Assembly (NCBI GenBank): GCA_031378805.1
Contig: JANNEO010000103.1
Location: forward strand, 1-64,000
DNA length: 64,000 nucleotides
Source of the DNA: JADCCX01 sp031378805
GTDB taxonomy: Bacteria; Pseudomonadota; Alphaproteobacteria; Rhizobiales; Beijerinckiaceae
Direction: 5' to 3'
Part shown: positions 57,868 through 64,000 of the stretch, in pieces
Numbering within the stretch: position 1 is the stretch's first letter
How the letters are laid out: every line of letters begins with the position of its first letter
The notes under the pieces: generated by a model
Told to the model about the DNA's origin: nothing
Database searches by the model: none
The model's input: the letters and a program-made list of their open reading frames with translations, nothing else
Program-made: the position numbers and the translations under genes

Positions 57868-59390
57868 TGACCACGAAAGCATCCCATTTGGATATGTTCG
57901 CGGCGACCTACGGGCGTGGCGAACCCCAACTCGTGGTCGAACGCATGGTAGCGGACCTCGAAACCGCCGTTTCTGCTCACATGAAGCTTGCGCGCCTGGG
58001 CGGTCCGACATTCCTGCTGGAATCGGTTGAAGGCGGCGCTGTGCGCGGGCGCTATTCGATGATCGGCCTGAAGCCGGACATCATCTGGCGTGCCCATGAC
58101 GGCAAGGCGGAAATCAACCGCCACGCACTCACCGATCCGGATGATTTCAAGGCGGAAACGCTGGCACCACTGCTGAGCCTGCGTGCCGTCAATGCGGAAT
58201 CGCAGATTCCCACGCCAGACGGTTTGCCTCCCATGGCAGCCGGATTGTTCGGTTATCTCGGCTACGACATGGTGCGCGAGATGGAGCGCCTGCCGCCGCC
58301 AAAGCCGGATGCATTGGGAACACCCGATTCCATCTTCATCCGCCCTACCGTGATGGTGGTGTTCGATGCGGTGCGCGACGAACTGGTGATCGTGACGCCT
58401 GTGCGCCCAAGGCCAGGTGTCACAGCCACCATGGCGCAAGAAGCCGCAAGGCAGCGTATCGACGAGGTGATCGACTGCCTGGAGCAACCATTGCACCACG
58501 CCTCGGGTGGCGCCAGAGCGGACGCAGCGCAGGCCGCCAAAGGCGTTTCGAACACCGGCGAGGAGCGCTACCTCTCGATGGTCGAGCAGGCGAAGGAATA
58601 CATCCGCGCGGGCGATATATTCCAGGTTGTTCTGGCGCAGCGCTTTTCCTCGCCCTTCGCGCTGGATGGTTTCTCGCTTTATCGGTCGCTGCGGCGCATC
58701 AACCCTTCGCCCTATCTCTGCTACCTGAGTTTCGGCAACTTCGAGATCGTCTGCTCCAGTCCGGAAATCCTGGTGAAATTGCGCGATGGCAAGGTCACCA
58801 TCCGCCCCATCGCAGGCACGCGGCCACGCGGCGCAGACAGCGCTGAGGACATTCGCCTGGGTGAGGAATTGTTGGCGGACGAGAAAGAGCGCGCCGAACA
58901 TCTGATGCTGCTCGATTTGGGCCGCAACGATGTCGGCCGTGTCTCGACCATCGGCAGCGTGCGCGTCACCGACAGCTTCTTTCTCGAGCGCTACAGCCAT
59001 GTCATGCACATCGTCTCGAACGTCGAGGGCACCGTGCGCTCCGGATGCGATGCGCTGGATGCACTCATAGCGGGTTTTCCGGCTGGCACAGTGTCAGGCG
59101 CACCAAAGGTTCGCGCCATGGAGATCATCGACGAGCTGGAGGTCAGCCGTCGCGGCATTTATGCGGGCTGTATTGGCTATTTCGGCTCCGATGGGTCGAT
59201 GGACACCTGCATCGTGCTCCGCACCGCCATCGTCAAGGATGGCCAGATGCATGTGATGGCAGGCGCGGGCGTGGTGTATGATTCCAACCCGCTCTCCGAG
59301 TTTCAGGAATGCATCAACAAGTCCCAGGCGCTGTTCCGCGCTGCCGAGGAAGCGGTGCGCTTCGCCACGCGGGCGAAGCGGGGGCAGTGA
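57867..59390 (+). CDS. trpE: Anthranilate synthase component I
   Basis: TrpE converts chorismate and ammonia (from TrpG) to anthranilate. The 507-residue product has the feedback motif 'PTFLLESVEGG' (LLES at residues 50-53) that binds tryptophan, and catalytic blocks 'RINPSPYLCYLSFGNFEIVC', 'RPIAGTRPRGADSAEDIRL', 'EHLMLLDLGRNDVGRVSTIG' and 'FPAGTVSGAPKVRAMEIIDE'. There is no C-terminal TrpG domain, so it is the stand-alone form rather than the trpE(G) fusion seen in Rhizobium and Brucella. It is translationally coupled to ppiD. The partner trpG lies 3.5 kb downstream beyond an interposed block. Confidence 0.96.
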   Translation: MTTKASHLDMFAATYGRGEPQLVVERMVADLETAVSAHMKLARLGGPTFLLESVEGGAVRGRYSMIGLKPDIIWRAHDGKAEINRHALTDPDDFKAETLAPLLSLRAVNAESQIPTPDGLPPMAAGLFGYLGYDMVREMERLPPPKPDALGTPDSIFIRPTVMVVFDAVRDELVIVTPVRPRPGVTATMAQEAARQRIDEVIDCLEQPLHHASGGARADAAQAAKGVSNTGEERYLSMVEQAKEYIRAGDIFQVVLAQRFSSPFALDGFSLYRSLRRINPSPYLCYLSFGNFEIVCSSPEILVKLRDGKVTIRPIAGTRPRGADSAEDIRLGEELLADEKERAEHLMLLDLGRNDVGRVSTIGSVRVTDSFFLERYSHVMHIVSNVEGTVRSGCDALDALIAGFPAGTVSGAPKVRAMEIIDELEVSRRGIYAGCIGYFGSDGSMDTCIVLRTAIVKDGQMHVMAGAGVVYDSNPLSEFQECINKSQALFRAAEEAVRFATRAKRGQ

Positions 59391-59456
59391 AATCTCCCTA
59401 GCATCATTGTTGTGATAGCCCCTTGCTGTGCTACATTGTGGCCCAAGGAGATAACC

Positions 59457-59720
59457 ATGACAGAGAATGCCGTAGTCCGCGCACGCATCGACGAGCGGAT
59501 CAAGAACGAAGCGTCTGACGTTCTGGCCGCAATGGGTTTGACCGTGTCGGATGCCTTTCGCCTGATGATGGCACGCATTGCCAACGACAAGGCGCTGCCG
59601 TTCGAGCCATTGACTCCCAACCAGACGACCATCGATGCGATGCGTCAGTCCCGTTCCGGAAAACTGCACCGCTTTAAGACGGTGGATGCTTTGATGGATG
59701 ATCTGCGTGCGGATGATTGA
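59457..59720 (+). CDS. RelB/DinJ family antitoxin
   Basis: The 87-residue protein begins MTENAVVRARIDERIKNEAS, continuing 'LAAMGLTVSDAFRLMMARIA', the ribbon-helix-helix pattern of RelB/DinJ antitoxins, and ends with the acidic toxin-binding tail 'VDALMDDLRADD'. ATG 59457 is preceded by AAGGAG. It should repress its own promoter and neutralise the YafQ-type RNase encoded next. Its gene overlaps the toxin start by eight bases. Since the toxin frame is interrupted, the antitoxin may now be without a partner. Confidence 0.9.
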   Translation: MTENAVVRARIDERIKNEASDVLAAMGLTVSDAFRLMMARIANDKALPFEPLTPNQTTIDAMRQSRSGKLHRFKTVDALMDDLRADD

Positions 59721-59988
59721 ACGAACGACGCAATTCAAGAAGGACTACAAACGTGAGTAGAAGGGACAATACCGCAAGACCTTTGATCGTGATCTGATTG
59801 CAGTGGTCGATATTTTGCATCGTGATGGCATGATGGCACCGCATTTCCGCGATCATGCTTTGACCGGTGAGTGGAAGGACTACCGTGATTGTCACATCCG
59901 TCCTGACCTTGTTTTGATCTACCAGAAAGCGGGAAAAAACATCTTGCGACTGGTGCGCATTGGATCCCACAGTGAGCTCGGGCTTTAG
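59713..59988 (+). pseudogene. YafQ-family toxin with in-frame amber stop
   Basis: From ATG 59713, overlapping the antitoxin, the frame reads MIERTTQFKKDYKRE and then TAG at codon 16 (59758-59760). The same frame continues KGQYRKTFDRDLIAVVDILH to a second stop at 59986-59988. The full 91-residue frame matches YafQ throughout, including 'HFRDHALTGEWKDYRDCHIR' and 'RLVRIGSHSELGL' with the three histidines needed for mRNA cleavage. The stop is a single-base change from AAG (Lys), which fits the 'KREKKGQ' pattern of relatives. A shorter product could restart at the GTG 59803 but would lack the first helix. The frame ends in a 4-base overlap with the opposite-strand permease gene. Confidence 0.85.
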
Positions 59989-61703
59989 ACAGCCCACGGC
60001 ACCACGCCGCGTGGCAACCTTTTGCCGAGCCGGTCGATGGCCAGCATCACCACTGCCACGATCATCATGGTCAGCGCTGCAAGCGCCGAGGCCTCTGCCG
60101 TCAAACCTGCCTCCTCAAGGCTGAAAAGGATCACGCCCAGCGTGCGCGTTCCGGCAGCCCACAGCAGTGCCGACACCGTCAACTCGTTGAACGCCGAGAG
60201 GAACACGAACAGCGCACCGGCCAGCATCGCTGGCATCAACGCTGGCAGCAGCACATGGCGCAAACGCTCGGCAAAGCTTGCACCGCACAGCGCTGCCGCT
60301 TCTTCGACCGATTGGTCGAGTTGCGTCAGCGCCGCGATGGTCGGCTTGGTCGCCATCGACAGGAAACGCGCGAGATAGGCAAAGATGATGATCCACGGCG
60401 TGGCATAAAAGCTTATGCCCACGACAGGCAGCGGTTTTAGAAACAGCAGGATCGCGGCGATGGCAATGACGATGCCGGGCAGCGCGAAGGGCAACTCGAT
60501 CAGGAACAGCAGTGCGGCGCGGCTGCGACCAGCGATGCGGACGATGGCGTAGCTCACCGGCATGGCCAGCACCGCCAGAAGCAGCGCCGCACCGCCTGCA
60601 AAGACAAAGGAATTGCGGAACGCCTCTGCGGTAGAGGCTTGCCGGAACAGCACCTCATTGAAAGCGCGGAAGGTTAGCGTCTCGAAATTCAATGCCATGC
60701 CATAGGCGGGAACAAGGGCTGTTGCCACAAGCGACAGGAAAGGCAGCACAAGCGTCAGGATAACCAGGCCGACCGCCGTGACCTCGGCGACCACGCGCCA
60801 GCGGCCAAGCCGCCAATAGGGCCGCATCACGCTGTCATCATCAAGCCGCGTCGAGCGCCCCGCCAGGATGCGCAGGGCGCAGAGGATGGCAACGCCCGCC
60901 AGCAACGCCAGAAGGATCGACAGGCTTGCCACGTCACCGATCACGCCAGGGCCAAAACTTGAAAGCTGGCGGTAGATCAGCGTGGGCAAGGTGACATAGT
61001 TGACGGGCAGGCCAAGCAGCGCCGGAATCCCGAAATTGCCGAGGGCCGCCACGAAAGCCAGCATCGCCGCAGCCCCGGCATGAACCGCAAGACAGGGCAA
61101 CACGACCCGCCAGGTCAACACGCCCGCCGTCGCGCCATCCATTTCAGCCGCTTCGATCAAGCTGTGCGGCATGGTCTTGAGACCCGCCAGAAGCGTCAGC
61201 ATCACCAGGGGTGCATGGTGAAGGCCCAGCACCAGCACGACACCGCCGCGTCCCAGCAAGGGATTGGGCGATCCAGGCGCAGGTGCCATGCCCACCAGCT
61301 TCAGCAAGGGTGACGCCGGTCCCGCCAGGGTCTTGAAAGCCAGTGCTGCGACCTGTGGCGCGATCAGCATCCCCATCGTCATCAAAAGGGCGAACAGCCG
61401 CTTGCCACGCATGTCGCTGACCCCAGCCAACATGGCGCAAAGTCCGCCGATCACGACAGCGATCACTGCGGAAAATCCAGCACTTTCCAGGCTGTTCCAG
61501 GTCGCCCTCAATGCCGTTGGACGCGACAGTTCCGCGAGCACAGGTGCTGCGTCGAAGCTGCCGGAGGTCCAGAACGCCGCGCGGCCAAGGGCAATCGCGG
61601 GCAAGAGTGCCAGCAACCCAAGAAGCAGCACAGTGATCCAGAACGCGCCGTGGCCTTCACGCTCGATCAGTGAGCGGTCGAAAGCCGCGGAAGAAAACTG
61701 CAC
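59985..61703 (-). CDS. ABC transporter permease, FbpB-like fused type
   Basis: This 572-residue protein contains two tandem permease domains (about residues 20-280 and 300-560), each with an EAA-type loop: 'LIEAAEMDGATAGVLTWRVV' and 'VEEAAALCGASFAERLRHVL'. The architecture is that of the FbpB/ThiP/PhnU group serving iron, thiamine or phosphonate importers. The start appears to be GTG 61703, 11 bases after the binding-protein stop. No ATPase gene is adjacent on this strand, so the energising subunit must be encoded elsewhere. Confidence 0.9.
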   Translation of the reverse strand: MQFSSAAFDRSLIEREGHGAFWITVLLLGLLALLPAIALGRAAFWTSGSFDAAPVLAELSRPTALRATWNSLESAGFSAVIAVVIGGLCAMLAGVSDMRGKRLFALLMTMGMLIAPQVAALAFKTLAGPASPLLKLVGMAPAPGSPNPLLGRGGVVLVLGLHHAPLVMLTLLAGLKTMPHSLIEAAEMDGATAGVLTWRVVLPCLAVHAGAAAMLAFVAALGNFGIPALLGLPVNYVTLPTLIYRQLSSFGPGVIGDVASLSILLALLAGVAILCALRILAGRSTRLDDDSVMRPYWRLGRWRVVAEVTAVGLVILTLVLPFLSLVATALVPAYGMALNFETLTFRAFNEVLFRQASTAEAFRNSFVFAGGAALLLAVLAMPVSYAIVRIAGRSRAALLFLIELPFALPGIVIAIAAILLFLKPLPVVGISFYATPWIIIFAYLARFLSMATKPTIAALTQLDQSVEEAAALCGASFAERLRHVLLPALMPAMLAGALFVFLSAFNELTVSALLWAAGTRTLGVILFSLEEAGLTAEASALAALTMMIVAVVMLAIDRLGKRLPRGVVPWAV

Positions 61704-61714
61704 GCCGCCAGACT

Positions 61715-62719
61715 TTACTGGCCGAAGATATCGGAGAATGTCTTGCGATAGGTCATTTCGCTGCTCAAGGCTTTCTTGGCATCGAAAGGCAGCAACTTGA
61801 TCGTCTGCCGATCAGGGAACCCGGCCGGTGGAGCCACATCGGGATGCGCAGCCAGATACCCCTGCTTGAGCGCCAGTTCCTGCCCTTCCCGCGACACCAG
61901 GAAATCGACGAACGCCTTGGCCGCCTCGGGGTTTTTCGTGGTCGAGAGGATGGCGACGGGCTCGCTGACGGCTGAAACGCCCTCTTTCGGAAACACGAAG
62001 GCCACAGGCGATCCCTTGGCTTTCTCGCGGATCGGCATGAAATCGACGATCATGCCATAGAGCTTCTCGCCACCGGCGACCTGACGCAGCACATCGCCGT
62101 TGGCTCCACCCGCGAGCGCATCATTGGCTTTCAGCGCCTTGTAAAAATCCCAGCCGCCGGGCAGCGAGCCGCTCAATGTGGCGGCGTGAATCAGTGCAGC
62201 TCCCGAACTCAATGGGCTGGGCATCACGATCTTGCCCTTGGCTTCTGGCCGAGCCAGGTCGAACCAGCTTTCAGGCTTGAGCGGCGCTGCGGTGTTGTAG
62301 ATGATCCCGGTAGTGATCAGCTTGGTGGAAAACCAGAACTTCTCCGGATCATGAATGCCTGGCGCATAGGCCGCGACATTTGCACCGGGGTGGCCAAGCA
62401 GGCGTCCTTCCGCCTTCAAGCCTTCCATGGTCACGCTGTCGGCGATCAGCAGAAGATCGGGCTGGGCCGCACCTGCCTGGATCTCCGCACGCAGTTTCGC
62501 CATGACGCGTGGCGTACCATCCCGCACGAAGCTGATCTCAACCTTGGGAAATTTCGCTTTGAAGGCATCGATGGTCTGCTGGGCGTCCGTATTGGGCTGC
62601 GATGTGTAAAGGAGCAGCTTGCCCTCGGCCGCCAGCGCCGCAGGCACACTGGCCATTCCACCCAAAACTGCCAGTCCACCAAAAATTGCCACCAGTCCTG
62701 AACGAACCACGCTGCGCAT
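61715..62719 (-). CDS. ABC transporter substrate-binding protein, FbpA-like
   Basis: The 334-residue periplasmic receptor has a signal peptide ('LVAIFGGLAVLGGMASVPAA', cleavage near 'ALAAE'). It then has the class seen in FbpA/PhnS relatives: 'GKLLLYTSQPNTDAQQTIDA', 'KAEIQAGAAQPDLLLIADSV', 'FSTKLITTGIIYNTAAPLKP' and 'SPLSSGAALIHAATLSG'. The adjacent tyrosine pair that binds ferric iron in FbpA is absent from the expected region, so iron is not assured; 2-aminoethylphosphonate or another small anion is as likely. ATG 62719 is used, with GGGAA upstream. First gene of a two-gene unit, divergent from trpG (214 bases). Confidence 0.88.
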   Translation of the reverse strand: MRSVVRSGLVAIFGGLAVLGGMASVPAALAAEGKLLLYTSQPNTDAQQTIDAFKAKFPKVEISFVRDGTPRVMAKLRAEIQAGAAQPDLLLIADSVTMEGLKAEGRLLGHPGANVAAYAPGIHDPEKFWFSTKLITTGIIYNTAAPLKPESWFDLARPEAKGKIVMPSPLSSGAALIHAATLSGSLPGGWDFYKALKANDALAGGANGDVLRQVAGGEKLYGMIVDFMPIREKAKGSPVAFVFPKEGVSAVSEPVAILSTTKNPEAAKAFVDFLVSREGQELALKQGYLAAHPDVAPPAGFPDRQTIKLLPFDAKKALSSEMTYRKTFSDIFGQ

Positions 62720-62933
62720 TGTCTTGTTCCCGCCGTTTCCCCGGAGATCGCCTTCGCTTGGCAACACTCGCTTTCCTTCTGTCTTTCCACGACAGTTGGA
62801 TGACAGGCAAGACGGATAACCGCTTATGCCTTCCGCAGATCGATTGGCGAGACCCCTGTCTTGACGTGAACCGGCTTTGCCGCGACAGGACGTTTCCGAC
62901 TGTTCACACCGACGTACCACTCCATAGCCATTC

Positions 62934-63527
62934 ATGCAGATCGTCCTGATCGACAACTATGACAGTTTCACCTGGAATCTCGTGCATCTCCTGGGTGCAG
63001 TGGGTTGCCAGGCCGATGTCGTGCGCAATGATCGCATTTCGGTGGCGCAGGTCATGGAACGCAAGCCGGAGGCCATTGTTCTGTCCCCAGGCCCCTGCTC
63101 CCCATCCGATGCGGGCATCTGCTGTGACCTGATTGCGGCGGCAAGCCAGAGCACACCGATATTCGGCGTCTGCCTCGGATTGCAGGCCATCGGACAGGTC
63201 ATGGGCGGCGCGGTGGTGCGCGCACCTGTTCCGCGCCATGGTAAGGTGTCGACGATCCATCACGACGGCAAGGGCCTCTTTCAGGGCCTCAACGGCCCCT
63301 TTCAGGCCACACGCTATCATTCGCTTGTGGTCGATAGGGAGACTTGCCCGGATCAGCTTGAGGTGACGGCGGAAACGGATGACGGCTTGATCATGGGACT
63401 GTCTCACCGCAGTCTGCCCCTGCACGGCGTGCAGTTTCACCCAGAAAGCATCTTGTCCGAACACGGCGCACTGATGGCCCGCCGTTTCCTGGACCTGGCC
63501 TCGCAATGGAACACACGGCGGGTTTGA
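62934..63527 (+). CDS. trpG: Anthranilate synthase component II (glutamine amidotransferase)
   Basis: TrpG releases ammonia from glutamine for TrpE. The 197-residue class I amidotransferase begins MQIVLIDNYDSFTWNLVHLL, has the 'LSPGPCSPSDAGIC' oxyanion region, the nucleophile in 'IFGVCLGLQAIGQV' (C80) and the 'GVQFHPESILSEHG' dyad (H169, E171 by my count). The stand-alone form may also serve p-aminobenzoate synthesis. It is followed by trpD 76 bases later. Its own promoter must lie in the 214-base gap shared with the ABC receptor gene; I could not identify it with confidence. Confidence 0.95.
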   Translation: MQIVLIDNYDSFTWNLVHLLGAVGCQADVVRNDRISVAQVMERKPEAIVLSPGPCSPSDAGICCDLIAAASQSTPIFGVCLGLQAIGQVMGGAVVRAPVPRHGKVSTIHHDGKGLFQGLNGPFQATRYHSLVVDRETCPDQLEVTAETDDGLIMGLSHRSLPLHGVQFHPESILSEHGALMARRFLDLASQWNTRRV

Positions 63528-63603
63528 GGCAATCCACGCTTGACCCCAATCCTCTGAAAACCAATAAGCATTGTCACATCAAGGCCCCGGGAACAGAATT
63601 GAT

Positions 63604-64000
63604 ATGGATGCTTTCAAACCCATGATCGCCAAGGTGGCGGCAGGCGCTACGCTCTCTGCGGCGGAAGCGGAAAGCGCGTTCGAGCGGATCCTCTCAGGCG
63701 AATCAACGCCCGCCCAGACGGGCGCTTTCCTGATGGCGCTGCGTGTGCGGGGCGAGACGGTGGACGAAATAACCGGCGCGGTGCGTGCGATGCGCTCGAA
63801 AATGCTGCGGGTTTCGACCCATCCCGATGCCATTGATATCGTCGGCACGGGGGGTGACAACATCGGAACGTGGAATGTCTCGACACTCGCCGCCATTCTT
63901 GCGGCAGCCTGCGGCGTGAAGGTGGCGAAACACGGCAACCGCGCCGCGTCGTCCAAATCGGGTGCGGCGGATGTGCTGACTGCGCTCAACGTCAAGGTTG
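63604..64000 (+). CDS. trpD: Anthranilate phosphoribosyltransferase, N-terminal fragment
   Basis: The first 132 codons are present; the gene runs off the right edge. The product begins MDAFKPMIAKVAAGATLSAA and includes the N-terminal helical domain and the start of the catalytic domain with the diagnostic 'DIVGTGGDNIGTWNVSTLAA' (PRPP-binding glycine-rich loop) and 'KHGNRAASSKSGAADVL'. It transfers phosphoribose from PRPP to anthranilate. ATG 63604 follows a weak GGGAA. It is on the same strand as trpG and probably co-transcribed, with trpC expected beyond the window. Confidence 0.95.
   Translation, partial: MDAFKPMIAKVAAGATLSAAEAESAFERILSGESTPAQTGAFLMALRVRGETVDEITGAVRAMRSKMLRVSTHPDAIDIVGTGGDNIGTWNVSTLAAILAAACGVKVAKHGNRAASSKSGAADVLTALNVKV

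Noticed and set aside
59758..59760. Amber codon in yafQ as pyrrolysine or programmed read-through
   Set aside because: No supporting structure or tRNA-Pyl-type gene is visible, and one base change from AAG explains it more simply.
59985..62719. Two-gene ABC unit as a complete importer
   Set aside because: No ATP-binding subunit is encoded next to it, so it is described as partial.

Overview
The window looks like a stretch of alphaproteobacterial chromosome, most likely order Hyphomicrobiales (Rhizobiales), with high GC. The reasons are gene order and protein style: a ppx/gppA-rlmE-guaB-rsmB block; perM-hdaA-ppk-ppx beside purMN; coaD next to secreted and cytosolic cyclophilins; clpS-clpA; a phasin gene (polyhydroxyalkanoate storage); rpmG; and ppiD-trpE followed by trpG-trpD. 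The family cannot be fixed from the sequence alone. I found no insertion sequence, prophage, integrase or CRISPR array.

Layout. 0-8.8 kb: partial rsmB, a tiny lipoprotein, guaB, rlmE, a Ppx/GppA phosphatase, a one-cysteine Bcp peroxiredoxin, a large YhdP/AsmA-like envelope protein and tRNA-Gln(TTG). 8.85-24.9 kb: a catabolic block made of a gentisate (3-hydroxybenzoate) cluster with a MarR regulator and a TRAP transporter, the molybdate transporter modABC, and hexuronate genes uxuA / uxaC-uxuB around a shared regulatory region. 24.9-29.3 kb: two cyclophilins, a TolA-C-like periplasmic protein, coaD, an RlpA-like lipoprotein, a small secreted protein and tRNA-Ser(TGA). 29.4-40.2 kb: rnd, a chemoreceptor, ppx, ppk, hdaA, perM, a CDP-alcohol phosphatidyltransferase and purMN. 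40.2-47.2 kb: an NDUFAF6/squalene-synthase-like protein, an azlC-azlD-benE operon, a DUF3833 lipoprotein, a small membrane protein and clpS-clpA. 47.4-55.8 kb: phasin, a SPOR-tailed D,D-carboxypeptidase, an orphan 87-residue protein, a BMP-type nucleoside-like ABC importer, rpmG and tpiA. 55.9-64 kb: ppiD-trpE, a RelB/YafQ toxin-antitoxin pair whose toxin gene is broken, an FbpAB-like ABC pair on the opposite strand, then trpG and the start of trpD.

How the genes work together. The gentisate cluster encodes ring hydroxylation (3-hydroxybenzoate 6-hydroxylase), ring cleavage (gentisate 1,2-dioxygenase) and a zeta-GST isomerase, with a probable TRAP uptake system downstream. The final fumarylpyruvate hydrolase is not in the window. 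UxaC, UxuB and UxuA form a complete route from glucuronate to 2-keto-3-deoxygluconate. Ppk/Ppx make and degrade polyphosphate, and the phasin points to PHA storage. Many neighbours are coupled by ATGA, TGATG or 8-nt overlaps.

I do not see a clearly new multi-gene system. The observations most worth a second look are the twin 14-bp boxes straddling the phasin promoter, the amber-interrupted yafQ, the insertion that separates trpE from trpG, candidate MarR and GntR operators, three families of inverted intergenic repeats, and the rnd stop that has moved into the chemoreceptor gene.
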